This document shows, piece after piece, positions 54,596 to 63,013 of a stretch of DNA of 64,000 nucleotides; within the stretch, counting starts at the first letter, position 1, and every line of letters begins with the position of its first letter. Location: contig SXOX01000015.1 of the NCBI GenBank assembly GCA_005776585.1, positions 1 through 64,000 on the forward strand, written 5' to 3'. The position numbers and the translations under genes were made by a program. Below the pieces are notes generated by a model. The model made no database searches, was not told where the DNA came from, and saw only the letters and a list, made by a program, of their open reading frames with translations. The stretch comes from Pseudomonadota bacterium. Its GTDB lineage: Bacteria > Myxococcota_A > UBA9042 > GCA-2863065.

Positions 54596-54870
54596 CCGAC
54601 GATGAACTCGACGAGCTGTCCGACGTGCAGCGACAGGATCTCGGAGAGCTCCATGGAGCCAAGCCACGACACGAAGTCGACGCGGTCGCCGTACTCCTCG
54701 CGCAATCGCTCCGCGAGGACGACGAACTCGATGCTCTCGAGCTCCAGATCGTGCGCAAACGACGTGTCCATGCCGATCGCGATGTCCTGCGCCCACGCCT
54801 CGCCGATGACGGCGCGAATGAGGGCGGCGACGCGTTCGAGGACCTGGGCGGTTTCGGGCGGGACCGGCAC
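54568..54870 (-). CDS. acyl carrier protein
   Basis: This is a 100-aa acyl carrier protein. It starts with GTG 54870. The phosphopantetheine attachment site is the Ser in DLELESIEFVVLAERL, replacing the more common DSLD form, and the rest is helical and acidic. No ketosynthase or adenylation enzyme is next to it, so its acyl group must come from enzymes elsewhere. It leads a five-gene run whose stops and starts overlap or nearly touch. A promoter candidate lies 8 nt before the GTG. Confidence 0.85.
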   Translation of the reverse strand: MPVPPETAQVLERVAALIRAVIGEAWAQDIAIGMDTSFAHDLELESIEFVVLAERLREEYGDRVDFVSWLGSMELSEILSLHVGQLVEFIVGCLSSPTAA

Positions 54871-54878
54871 GGCTCGCG

Positions 54879-54907
54879 AGTGTCGCCGCGGGCGGTGAGG
54901 GGGTCAA
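54879..54907 (-). promoter_or_regulatory. promoter candidate for the ACP operon
   Basis: On the minus strand TTGACC (54907-54902), 17 bp and GACACT (54884-54879) end 8 nt before GTG 54870. The -10 is weak, but spacing and distance match the other leaderless-type starts. On the plus strand a perfect TTGACA at 54930-54935 faces the kinase gene but lacks a good -10. Confidence 0.4.
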
Positions 54908-54966
54908 GGGCCTGGGAGCCCGGTTCGGATTGACAGTGACAGCGGCAATCGCGCAAGTAGGGCACG

Positions 54967-56790
54967 GTGGACTTGGCGGACACAGGACGAGGCGGACTGG
55001 CGGAGACGTTCGACGCGCTCTTGCAGCGGGCGGTGCTGCCGTCGGAGGGGTCTGTCGGCTCGACCTTCCATCGGCGCCTCGCGGCGGCTTCGGCGAGCTA
55101 CGGCGGGCTGCCGGTGCTGAACGTACGCGTCACGGGCTCGAGCCCGGACGACGGCTACACCCAGGGCGAGCTGCTCGGTGAGGGTGGTATGGGCATCGTC
55201 CACGCGGCCCATGACGCCGTATTGCGGCGCACGGTCGCCATCAAGCGGGCGCGCACGAGGGCTGGGACGCGCGCTCCAGAGGCGCTCGTGGCCGAGGCGC
55301 GCACGCTGGCAGGCCTCGATCATCCCAACGTCGTGCCTGTCCACGCGCTCGGACAGGACGGCGACGGCAAGCCCATCCTGGTCATGAAGCGCATCGCGGG
55401 TCGCCCTTGGAGCGCGTTGGCCCGCGAGGGCCCGGACCTCGAGCGCGACGTCGGCATCCTCCTCCGAGTCATCGACAGCCTCCGCTTCGCGCACGATCGC
55501 GGGGTGCTGCACCGCGACATCAAGCCAGACAACGTGATGATCGGCTCCTACGGTGAGGTCTACCTCATGGACTGGGGCTGCGCGTGCCCGGCGGCGCAGG
55601 CGGTCACGACCGAGGTCGTCGGGACGCCGCTGTGCATCGCGCCCGAGATGCTGAGCCCCGGGATGCCCATCGGTCCCTGGACTGACGTCTTCCTGCTCGG
55701 CGCCACACTCCAGTGGGTGCTGACGGGGGCGCCGCGACACCGCGGTGAGGGGCTCATCGACACCTTCGCCGAGGCCTGGGCGTGTCCTCCCGCGACCTGG
55801 CCGGCGGGCTTCCCGCGCGAGCTGGCCGGGATCTTGGACAAGGCCTGCGCCCGCGATGCCGTCGACCGGTTTCGCAGCGCCGAGGCTCTCGGGACAGCGC
55901 TGCGGACCTTCCTGTCGCACCGCTCGGCGACGGCGCTCGCGGAGCGCTCCTCGGCCGTGCTCGCGCGCCTCGTGGAGGCCATCGCGCGCGGCGACGTCCA
56001 GGCGGACCTGCTGTTCGCGGAGTGCCGCTTCGGGTTTCGCAGCGCGCTCGAGGGCTGGCCCAACTGCGTCGAGGCGCACGAGGGGCTCCGGCAGGCGTAT
56101 CTCGCGTTCGTTCCGTGGAAGCTTGCGGCCGGCGAGCTCACGGCCGTCGAGGCGCTGCTCCCCGAGGTCGAGCCCGCGCTAGGCACGCCGTGGGCGGCCG
56201 AGGTCGCCACGGCCCGCCAGGCACAGCAGACCCGCGACGCCGTCGTGCGGACGCACGCCCTGGAGGTCGCCGCCCGCGAGCGCCGCAACGTCGGCCTGAG
56301 CCTCCTGGCAGCGGGATCGGTGATGGCGTCGTTCGTGACCTTCGGCAAGCGACCCGAGGACAATACCCAAGACGACGTCCTGTTTCTCGGGGTGGCCACC
56401 ATCGGGCTGTGGTTACTCTGCGTCGCTCCCTTCTGGCGCCGGCTCCGAGGGCACGCGCTCTCTCGCACCATCGTCCTCGGCATCCTCGCCGCGCTCGGTG
56501 CGTCCCTCGTCAACCGCCTGGGGGGGTGGGTCATTCGCGCCCCCATCGCCGAGACGCTCCGCAGCGACTTGGAGCTCCAGCTGCTGTCGGTCGCCATGCT
56601 CGCGATGACCACGGAGCCGTGGCTCGCGCTGAGCGCCGGCCCATTCATCGTCGGCACGGTGCTGACGATCTCGCAGCCCGAGGACGCGGTCGCGATCTAC
56701 GGCGCGGTCACCATTGCCGCCACGGCCATCGCTGGGGTGGTCTTGTGGCGCCGCGCCCGGCTCGTCGGGCGCAGCGGAGGAACGACATGA
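54967..56790 (+). CDS. membrane-bound Ser/Thr protein kinase
   Basis: This is a 607-aa eukaryotic-type kinase with GTG start. The Gly loop LLGEGGMGIVHAA and Lys in VAIKRAR lie near residues 68-95, followed by LHRDIKPDNVM, MDWGCA (DWG instead of DFG) and GTPLCIAPEML in the activation segment, so the site is complete. About 100 helical residues separate the kinase from five predicted membrane helices at the C-terminus (for example VGLSLLAAGSVMASFV and VLFLGVATIGLWLLCV). No extracellular sensor domain is visible, so the membrane block itself may sense or anchor. It is divergent from the ACP operon over 96 bp and coupled by a 4-bp overlap to the next gene. Confidence 0.9.
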   Translation: MDLADTGRGGLAETFDALLQRAVLPSEGSVGSTFHRRLAAASASYGGLPVLNVRVTGSSPDDGYTQGELLGEGGMGIVHAAHDAVLRRTVAIKRARTRAGTRAPEALVAEARTLAGLDHPNVVPVHALGQDGDGKPILVMKRIAGRPWSALAREGPDLERDVGILLRVIDSLRFAHDRGVLHRDIKPDNVMIGSYGEVYLMDWGCACPAAQAVTTEVVGTPLCIAPEMLSPGMPIGPWTDVFLLGATLQWVLTGAPRHRGEGLIDTFAEAWACPPATWPAGFPRELAGILDKACARDAVDRFRSAEALGTALRTFLSHRSATALAERSSAVLARLVEAIARGDVQADLLFAECRFGFRSALEGWPNCVEAHEGLRQAYLAFVPWKLAAGELTAVEALLPEVEPALGTPWAAEVATARQAQQTRDAVVRTHALEVAARERRNVGLSLLAAGSVMASFVTFGKRPEDNTQDDVLFLGVATIGLWLLCVAPFWRRLRGHALSRTIVLGILAALGASLVNRLGGWVIRAPIAETLRSDLELQLLSVAMLAMTTEPWLALSAGPFIVGTVLTISQPEDAVAIYGAVTIAATAIAGVVLWRRARLVGRSGGTT

Positions 56791-57626
56791 CCCCGATTCA
56801 GACGGTCTTGGCCAATGGCCTGCGCTTCGCGACCCTGCAGGAGGGCACCGGCCCGCTGGTGCTCATGCTTCACGGCTTCCCCGACACGGCGCACACGTGG
56901 GACCTGGCACGACCCGTGATCGCGCAGGCCGGCTTTCGCGTCGTGGCGCCCTTCCTGCGCGGGTACCATCCGACCGAGATCCCCGCCGACGGCGCGTACG
57001 ACGCGGACACGCTCGGCCGTGACGCCATCGCCTTGGCCGAAGTGCTCTCGCCCGAGCCGGCGATCCTGGTCGGGCACGACTGGGGCGCGAGCGCGGCCCT
57101 TTCCGCTGCCACGGTGGCACCGGAGCGTTTCAGCAAGCTCGTCACCGTCGCGATTCCACACCCGGCCGGCGTCTTGCCCACGCCCCGCGTGTTGTGGGCC
57201 GCGCGTCACTTCCTGGCGCTCCGCCGCGCCGGCGCCGAGGCGCGGGTCCGCCAGAACGACTTCGCGGAGATTGACGCCCTCGTTCGGCGCTGGTCGCCCG
57301 CCTGGGACGTCCCCGCCAACGAGACGGCCGCGGTCAAGCGCGCCTTCGCCGAGCCAGGCTGCCTGAACGCCGCGCTGGGCTACTACCGCGCACTCAAGCT
57401 GTTCCCGCCGCAGATTCCCCAATCCCAACGCGCGCGGGTGACCGTGCCCTCGGTCGTCTTCGCGGGGCTGCACGACCAGTTCCCCGCGGACGTCTACGAG
57501 CGCACACGGTCGCGACACACCGGCCCCTTCGAGATCGTCCGCGTCCCCGGCGGCCACTTCCTCCACCGCGAGCACCCGGAGGTCTTCGTGCGCGAGTTGC
57601 TGCGCGTAATTCGGGGACGGTCCTGA
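56787..57626 (+). CDS. epoxide hydrolase/haloalkane dehalogenase-like alpha/beta hydrolase
   Basis: This is a 279-aa alpha/beta hydrolase with an Asp nucleophile: VGHDWGASAALSA, the signature of epoxide hydrolases and haloalkane dehalogenases. HGFPDTAHTWDL gives the oxyanion HGxP motif, and PGGHFLHREHPEVF carries the catalytic His. The cap region is of typical length. ATG 56787 overlaps the kinase stop (ATGA) after a GCGGAGGA site. Coupling of a soluble hydrolase to a membrane kinase is unusual. It could detoxify or modify a small lipid-derived signal, perhaps an epoxide, but the substrate is unknown. Confidence 0.87.
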   Translation: MTPIQTVLANGLRFATLQEGTGPLVLMLHGFPDTAHTWDLARPVIAQAGFRVVAPFLRGYHPTEIPADGAYDADTLGRDAIALAEVLSPEPAILVGHDWGASAALSAATVAPERFSKLVTVAIPHPAGVLPTPRVLWAARHFLALRRAGAEARVRQNDFAEIDALVRRWSPAWDVPANETAAVKRAFAEPGCLNAALGYYRALKLFPPQIPQSQRARVTVPSVVFAGLHDQFPADVYERTRSRHTGPFEIVRVPGGHFLHREHPEVFVRELLRVIRGRS

Positions 57627-57647
57627 CTTGTTGACATTCGGGCTCAG

Positions 57648-59888
57648 CTACTTGCAGTTGGCCCAGCCGGCCTCGCTCGCGGCGCAGGTCTGCTGGCTGG
57701 CCTTGCAGTCCTTCGTCACGATCTTCTTCGCCAGACAGTACCGCAGGGTGTCCCCGTCGCAGAGGCCCTTGACGTCCAGCCCGTCGCAGCCGCAGGTCCC
57801 ATCGAGCTGACACTTCTGGCTCGCCTCGCAGGCGGGCGCGCAGGTGACCGCCTTGCTGCACGCGTAGGCGCCCTTGCCGCCGTTGGCCTTGGGGTCGTAG
57901 AGGCACGCCGGCGTCTCACCGCCGCAGGTCTCGGTGACGAGCGCCGCCGCTTTGCAGACGGAGAGCTTGGCGCCGTCGCACATCCCCTTCTCGGTCACGG
58001 TGCCGCACGCCACGCCGGTCGTCGGCTCGACGCACGCAAACCAGCCCTTGCCGCCGTTGGCCGCCTGGTCGAAGGCGCAGGTCTGCTTGGCCTCGGCGCA
58101 GACCTCGGTGACGATCTCGTCGCCCGCGCAGTACTTGAGCGTCGTGCCCTCGCACGCGCCGACGTCCGTCAGGTCGCCGCACGCGCTCGTCCCAGCGACG
58201 CACAGGCCCGTCTGGCACGTGGTCCCCGTGGCGCATAGGCCGCACAGGTTGCCGCAGCCGTCGTCGCCGCAGACCTTGGGCTTGCCGTCCGTCGCCAGAC
58301 ACTGCGGCTTGCACCCGTCCGGCAGATCGACGCACGCGTTCCAGTTGTCCGCCGGAACGAAGCCGCAGCCCTGGCCGTATTCGCCGCAGCCGACGACCTC
58401 GAGCTTGTTGGCCGCGCAATACTTGAGCGTGTCGCCTTCGCAGAGTCCCGTCGACGTCACCGCGCCGCACGCCCCGGTCGAAGCGTCCTGACACTGCCCC
58501 GCGCCGTCGCACGCCTTGCCGGCCGTGCACGTCCCGCACTGGCCGCCGCAGCCGTCGGGGCCACACGCCTTGCCGTCGCACTTCGGCGCGCACTTCTTGA
58601 CGCACCAGTAGTAGTCGTCCGCCTCGCTCCAGCCGCAGACGAGCTCGGGGCCGAGCTTGGTGCAGTCCTGCGTCTTGACCTGCTTGTCCTCGCACCAGCG
58701 CACGGTCGTCTCCTGGCCGCCGGTTCCCGGCTCGCATTGGCCCTCGAAGGAGAGCGTGCCGCAGTCGCCGCCGGGGTAGGTGACGCAATGGCCGTTCGGG
58801 TCGCAGTCCTGACCCGTCCCGCACGCGCCGCACTCGCCGCCGCACGCGTCGGGACCGCAGGCCTTGCCGTCGCACTTCGGGACGCACGCTGCCGGGGCGC
58901 AGGCACCCGCAGTGCAGGTCTCGCCGGCCTTGCAGGTGCCACAGGTGCCGCCGCAGAGATCCGAGCCGCACTTCTTGCCCTCGCACTTCGGGACGCACGT
59001 GGCCGGATCCACGCAGAGGCCCTCGGCGGTGCACTTCTCGGCAGCGCCGCAGCTGCCGCAGACGCCACCGCAACCGTCGGCGCCGCACTTCTTGCCGTCG
59101 CACTTCGGCGTACACGAGGTCGAGCACTGGCCCGCCTCGCACGTCTCGCCCGGCTTGCACTGGCCGCAGATGCCGCCGCAGCCGTCGCTCCCGCAGACCT
59201 TGCCGTCGCAGCTCGGCACGCAGCCGTCCTTCAGGCACTCGTTCTTCTGCTTGACCGGGTTGAAGCCACACGTGAAGCCCTTGCTGGGATCGCAGATCGA
59301 GGTCACGAGCTTGCCAGCCTTGCAGACCACGGCGACCTGCTTGCCGAGCTGCTCCTCGCACAGGCCCTTGGTGTCGATGGCGCCGCACGCGGACAGGTCG
59401 ATCTCGCAGTGGCCGACCGCCGTGCAGCGCGCGCCGGCCGGGCACTTGCCGCACTCGGAGCCGCAGCCATCAGGGCCGCAGACCTTCTTGTCGCACTTGG
59501 GCAGGCAGCCGGAGACGCCGCCGTCGGTGCACTGTCCCGCGCCGTTGCACGCCTTGCCGACGCTGCACGCGCCACAGATGCCGCCGCAGCCGTCGGGGCC
59601 GCACTCCTTGCCGTCACATGACGCGGTGCAGTCGCTCTTGTGACACGTGCCGCCGCCGTCGCAGGCCTCGCCCGCCGGGCAGGTGCCGCACACGCCGCCG
59701 CAGCCATCGCCGCCGCAGATCCGTCCGACGCAATCCGCGACGCAGCCCGAGGTCTCGTCGGTCGAGCCCGTGCCCGAGCCGGTGGTGGCCGTATCGGCCT
59801 CCGAGGGCTTGGGCGGATTCGTAATGACCGCCGTGCCCTTGCACGCGAGGGTCGCGCACGCCAGTGCCAATAGGATGAGGGCTCTCAT
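57648..59888 (-). CDS. Cys-rich repeat lipoprotein
   Basis: This is a 746-aa lipoprotein (lipobox ATLAC; ATG 59888 is set by a 4-bp overlap with the kinase stop). Two modules alternate. The first, CDGK.CGPDGCGG.CG.C..G..C...G.C, occurs nine times, mainly in the first 400 residues. The second, CG...T.G.C.G..L..C, occurs six times, mostly in the C-terminal half. Together they hold a very large number of Cys residues, expected to form disulfides, so the protein should be a stiff extracellular rod or a metal/ligand-binding array. A Thr/Asp/Ser linker follows the lipid anchor. No catalytic motif is seen. Confidence 0.85.
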   Translation of the reverse strand: MRALILLALACATLACKGTAVITNPPKPSEADTATTGSGTGSTDETSGCVADCVGRICGGDGCGGVCGTCPAGEACDGGGTCHKSDCTASCDGKECGPDGCGGICGACSVGKACNGAGQCTDGGVSGCLPKCDKKVCGPDGCGSECGKCPAGARCTAVGHCEIDLSACGAIDTKGLCEEQLGKQVAVVCKAGKLVTSICDPSKGFTCGFNPVKQKNECLKDGCVPSCDGKVCGSDGCGGICGQCKPGETCEAGQCSTSCTPKCDGKKCGADGCGGVCGSCGAAEKCTAEGLCVDPATCVPKCEGKKCGSDLCGGTCGTCKAGETCTAGACAPAACVPKCDGKACGPDACGGECGACGTGQDCDPNGHCVTYPGGDCGTLSFEGQCEPGTGGQETTVRWCEDKQVKTQDCTKLGPELVCGWSEADDYYWCVKKCAPKCDGKACGPDGCGGQCGTCTAGKACDGAGQCQDASTGACGAVTSTGLCEGDTLKYCAANKLEVVGCGEYGQGCGFVPADNWNACVDLPDGCKPQCLATDGKPKVCGDDGCGNLCGLCATGTTCQTGLCVAGTSACGDLTDVGACEGTTLKYCAGDEIVTEVCAEAKQTCAFDQAANGGKGWFACVEPTTGVACGTVTEKGMCDGAKLSVCKAAALVTETCGGETPACLYDPKANGGKGAYACSKAVTCAPACEASQKCQLDGTCGCDGLDVKGLCDGDTLRYCLAKKIVTKDCKASQQTCAASEAGWANCK

Positions 59889-60511
59889 GAGGTGATGTGG
59901 GCTCCAATGGTTTCCATGAGATCGATGCGATGCAGCATGTCCTGGATGTAGTCCAGCCGGTCGGTCTCGATGACCAGGGTCGGCGAGAGGTCGTAGCGCT
60001 CGAACCACGCATCATAGAGGCGATTGAGCCGCTTGACGTACTCGACCTGCACGCTCGTCTCCTCGGCGCGCCCGCGTAACGCGATGCGCTTGCGGACCGT
60101 GCGAACGGAGCACTTGAGGTAGATGAGCAGGTCGGGCGCGCGGAGGTTGCCCCGGATGGTCTCGTAGAGCTCTCGGTAGGTCCGGTAGTCGCGCGCGTCG
60201 AGCACCTTGGAACGATACAGGTTTTCGCAGAAGACCTCCGCATCCTCGTAGATGGTGCGGTCTTGGACGACGAGTCCGGGCAGCTTCTCGAGCTCCTGGT
60301 GCAGCGCGAACTTCTTCTGCAAGAAGTACAGCTGCGACTGAAACGCCCAGCGCGGCATGTCGCGGTAGAAGTCGGCGAGGTAGGGGTTCTGGTCGTTGGG
60401 CTCGAAGAACGGCGTGACCCCGAACCGGACCTTGAGGAAGTCGACGAGCGTGGACTTGCCGGCCCCCATGTTCCCCGCCACGGCGAGGTATCGGCCGGTG
60501 CCCGCGCTCAT
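59885..60511 (-). CDS. deoxynucleoside kinase family protein
   Basis: This is a 208-aa cytoplasmic kinase of the dGK/dCK family. The P-loop is GNMGAGKST (residues about 13-21), FFEPNDQNPYLADFYRD matches the nucleoside-binding helix, QDRTIYEDAEVF holds the conserved DR(S/T) motif, and RIALRGRAEE the lid. It should phosphorylate deoxyribonucleosides for salvage. Its start overlaps the PhoD stop and its stop overlaps the Cys-rich lipoprotein start, each by 4 bp. The operon is odd for a salvage enzyme: both partners are secreted lipoproteins. Confidence 0.9.
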   Translation of the reverse strand: MSAGTGRYLAVAGNMGAGKSTLVDFLKVRFGVTPFFEPNDQNPYLADFYRDMPRWAFQSQLYFLQKKFALHQELEKLPGLVVQDRTIYEDAEVFCENLYRSKVLDARDYRTYRELYETIRGNLRAPDLLIYLKCSVRTVRKRIALRGRAEETSVQVEYVKRLNRLYDAWFERYDLSPTLVIETDRLDYIQDMLHRIDLMETIGAHITS

Positions 60512-62448
60512 TTGACCTGGAGCTCGCTCGCCTTCGTGGACAACGTGTAGGCCACGGCACCCTTGCTGTTGCGCACCTCGGCGACCAGCGTGGGGTCCGC
60601 CTTGGTCGTGTCGACCCAGACGATGATGAAGTAGTCGTCGGTAGCCTGGCAGAACAGGCGCTCGGGATCGCTCGCCCCGCAGGTCGAGCCGGTGTTGGCC
60701 AGCGGCGAGCTCGTGAGCTCGTAGAGCGGGTACGTGCCGGCGCCAGCGTTGACGAGCTTGCGCACCTCGGCGCGGTGGATGTCGCCCGAGAGCAGCACCA
60801 CGCCACCGATCTTCTTGGAGAAGAGGTGGCTGAAGATCTGCTCGCGCGCCGTGTCGAAGGACGCCCACGAGTCGCTCGAGCCGTATTGGGTCCACTGGCT
60901 GCCGGTCGCGACGAGCTTGAACGTCGCCGTGCTCTTCTCCAGCCGCTCGAGCAGCCACTCCCGCTGCGTCTTGCCGAGCATGGAGCCGTCGATGCCGCGG
61001 TAGTAGCGGTCGTCCAGCATGAACAGCTCGACGCCGCCCCAGGTCGTGTTGAACCAGATGCCCTTGGCCCCGCCAGACCCCGCGAACGGGTTGGCCCACG
61101 CCTCGCCGAATGCGCGCAGCGCGACCTCCTTGCCCGGGGCGGTGCCGAGCGTGTTGTTGCCCACGTAATCGTGGTCGTCCCAGATCGCGAGCGTGGAGGC
61201 CCGCGCAAACAGGTGCCGCGGCTCGGGGATAGCGCGCGAGTTACGGTAGAAGTACCGGAGCGCATCGAGGTCGTTGCTGTTGGCGTAGTGGTTGTCGCCA
61301 ATCATGAGCATGAGATCGGGCCCGAGCTTCTCGATCTGCGCGAACAGCGGCTGGTCGTCGTCCTTCGCGCACGAGCCAAACGCGATACCGAAGGTGCCCG
61401 TCGTCTCGGGCGCGGTCCGGAAGGTGGGCTGCGGGTCGGTCGTCACGAGCTGGCCGCCAAAGCGCACGCGGTAGTGGTAGGTCACACCGGGCAAGAGGCC
61501 CTGAAGCTGCACGGTGGCCATGAAGTCGGTCTGCGGCGTCGGCACGATGGTCGTGCTGCTGAGGACCGACTTGAAATCGCTCGAGAGGCTGGCTTCGACG
61601 ACGACCTCGGCGCTGAAGGCCGTGCGCACCCACACGGTCGCGGTCGTGGTCGTGACGATGCCGACCATGGGCCCATGCGTGAGCGCCCCGCCGAAGCAGC
61701 TCGCGCAGCTCTGCTCGTGCGGATCGGGCGCCGTCCACGCGGGGCCGGTGTCGTCGCTCTCGGTGCCGAGCTGCACGCTGAGGCCGTCCTTGCAGAACGC
61801 GAGGTGGCCGTCGAGCAGCACGGCGACGCACTTCGGCATCCAGGCGTTCTGGCCCTTCTGGGCGTTCTTGATGGTGACCTCAGTGAGGTCGTTGACGCTC
61901 TTGAGGCCATTGGGCGCCACACGAAACGCATCGACCCGCGCGCGCTCGAAGTCGTTGATCTCGGCGTTGTCGAGCGTCCAACAGAGGCCCTTCTGGAGAC
62001 AGAGCTCGATGGGATCGTCGGTGCCGTCGAAGGCGCCGTCGCCCGTGCGGATGAACACGAGGACCTCCGACGGAGGCGGGGGCGGCCCGACGTCGATGGG
62101 GCCCGCGTCGGGCACCGCGGTGTCCGGAGGCGGGACCAGGAGATCGTCTGGCGCGGCGTCGTCGAGGGTGGGGGTGTCCTGTGGAACCGTGAGGTCCGGG
62201 GGCACGGCCAGGTCGGTCGTCGCGTCGGTCGGCGGGACCGCGTCTACCCCAGCCGGTCCGGTGGTGTCGACCCCAGCCGGTCCGGTGGTGTCGACCCCGG
62301 TCGGACCGGCAGTGTCGACCAGTGACAGACCGTCCGAGGTGGTGCTCGACGCGTCGGTTCCACCGAGCGTCGCCGTTCGGGCGGGCTCGGACGAAGCACA
62401 GGCGGCGAGGACGAGCGCGAGAAAGACGGAGCGTGGTGCTGAAGGCAT
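60508..62448 (-). CDS. PhoD-like alkaline phosphatase lipoprotein
   Basis: This is a 646-aa protein. ATG 62448 begins a lipoprotein signal (FLALVLAAC) and lies 6 nt after a good promoter candidate. A 100-residue Pro/Asp/Thr linker, including GP-GVDTT repeats, is followed by a PLAT-like sandwich (SEVLVFIRTGDGAFDGTDD and GTESDD) and a PhoD domain. PhoD metal-site motifs are visible: FGSCAKDDDQ, MIGDNHYAN, IWDDHDYVGNN and LLSGDIHRAEV. The enzyme should hydrolyse phosphomonoesters or diesters at the cell surface with Fe/Ca ions. Extracellular release of nucleosides would give the coupled deoxynucleoside kinase a substrate, an attractive but unproven link. Confidence 0.87.
   Translation of the reverse strand: MPSAPRSVFLALVLAACASSEPARTATLGGTDASSTTSDGLSLVDTAGPTGVDTTGPAGVDTTGPAGVDAVPPTDATTDLAVPPDLTVPQDTPTLDDAAPDDLLVPPPDTAVPDAGPIDVGPPPPPSEVLVFIRTGDGAFDGTDDPIELCLQKGLCWTLDNAEINDFERARVDAFRVAPNGLKSVNDLTEVTIKNAQKGQNAWMPKCVAVLLDGHLAFCKDGLSVQLGTESDDTGPAWTAPDPHEQSCASCFGGALTHGPMVGIVTTTTATVWVRTAFSAEVVVEASLSSDFKSVLSSTTIVPTPQTDFMATVQLQGLLPGVTYHYRVRFGGQLVTTDPQPTFRTAPETTGTFGIAFGSCAKDDDQPLFAQIEKLGPDLMLMIGDNHYANSNDLDALRYFYRNSRAIPEPRHLFARASTLAIWDDHDYVGNNTLGTAPGKEVALRAFGEAWANPFAGSGGAKGIWFNTTWGGVELFMLDDRYYRGIDGSMLGKTQREWLLERLEKSTATFKLVATGSQWTQYGSSDSWASFDTAREQIFSHLFSKKIGGVVLLSGDIHRAEVRKLVNAGAGTYPLYELTSSPLANTGSTCGASDPERLFCQATDDYFIIVWVDTTKADPTLVAEVRNSKGAVAYTLSTKASELQVK
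62246..62317 (-). repeat. three 24-bp tandem units in the PhoD linker
   Basis: Two units are identical (62246-62269 and 62270-62293) and a third (62294-62317) differs at about five positions. They encode GP(A/T)GVDT(T/A) octapeptides. The identical pair suggests recent slippage, and linker length may vary between strains. Confidence 0.8.
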
Positions 62449-62454
62449 GGAGCG

Positions 62455-62483
62455 GTTGTACGAGGCCCGGGGCGTCGGTTCAA
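62455..62483 (-). promoter_or_regulatory. leaderless-type promoter candidate for the PhoD operon
   Basis: On the minus strand TTGAAC (62483-62478), 17 bp and TACAAC (62460-62455) end 6 nt before ATG 62448, with no room for a ribosome binding site. Confidence 0.55.
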
Positions 62484-62509
62484 GCGACGGCCTCCTCCGG
62501 GGGAGCCTG

Positions 62510-62538
62510 TTGACGCCAATGAGTGCGGGCCGTATCGA
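62510..62538 (+). promoter_or_regulatory. leaderless-type promoter candidate for the 69-aa gene
   Basis: TTGACG (62510-62515), 17 bp and TATCGA (62533-62538) end 6 nt before ATG 62545. It lies back to back with the PhoD promoter inside a 96-bp gap. Confidence 0.55.
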
Positions 62539-62544
62539 TGCGTC

Positions 62545-62754
62545 ATGACTGCCAAGGCGTCTCACCGCTCCCGCCACGCATCGCCCGCTCCGCTGGGAGA
62601 CGAGCCTCTCGTCGACGAGGACGGCGTCAACCTCACGCTCATCCGCTGTGAGCTTGCACTGACGCCGCGGGAACGACTCCGCGAAGCGAGCGAGTTCGCG
62701 AGTGCGGTCGAGCGCCTTCGCGCACGCAACGGCGTGGCGACTGACGGCGACTGA
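62545..62754 (+). CDS. small protein paired with a nucleotidyltransferase
   Basis: This is a 69-aa charged, helical protein (VNLTLIRCELALTPRERLREASEFASAVERLR). Short proteins with an ALTP-ERL-A motif typically sit just before a nucleotidyltransferase-like gene, in what appears to be a two-gene unit. Here the partner is a deletion remnant starting 3 bp downstream. The small gene itself looks intact, with its own promoter. A toxin-antitoxin-like role is only an inference from arrangement. Confidence 0.62.
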   Translation: MTAKASHRSRHASPAPLGDEPLVDEDGVNLTLIRCELALTPRERLREASEFASAVERLRARNGVATDGD

Positions 62755-62757
62755 GCC

Positions 62758-63013
62758 ATGGCCGACTTCGAGCAGCTCGTGCATGTCCTGGTCAGCCGCG
62801 GCGTGGAGTGCATCCTCGTGGGCGGTCTGGCCGCCGTTGCCCTTGCCTCACACGATCGTCCTCGACTTCGGTGGGGTCTCACTTCCCGTTCTGGAGCTCA
62901 GCGAACTGATTCGCGTCGAGGAGCGCGCGGGCCGCCCCAAGGACCTCGCGGCGCTTCCGGTACTGCGCGCGACGTGGGCCGAAGCCGAGCGACGCCGCGG
63001 TCGCACCACTTGA
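62758..63013 (+). pseudogene. nucleotidyltransferase-like gene with internal frame-shifting deletion
   Basis: The frame from ATG 62758 begins FEQLVHVLVSRGVECILVGGLAAVALAS, the N-terminal strand and GG loop of MNT/AbiEii-like nucleotidyltransferases. From about 62850 the recognisable sequence moves to another frame: IVLDFGGVSLPVLELSELI, then ERAGRPKDLAALPVLRAT, which is the family C-terminus, ending at the TGA 63011-63013. The central part with the catalytic D-x-D motif, roughly 100 residues in relatives, is missing. The gene cannot make an active enzyme. It follows the intact 69-aa gene. Confidence 0.7.
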
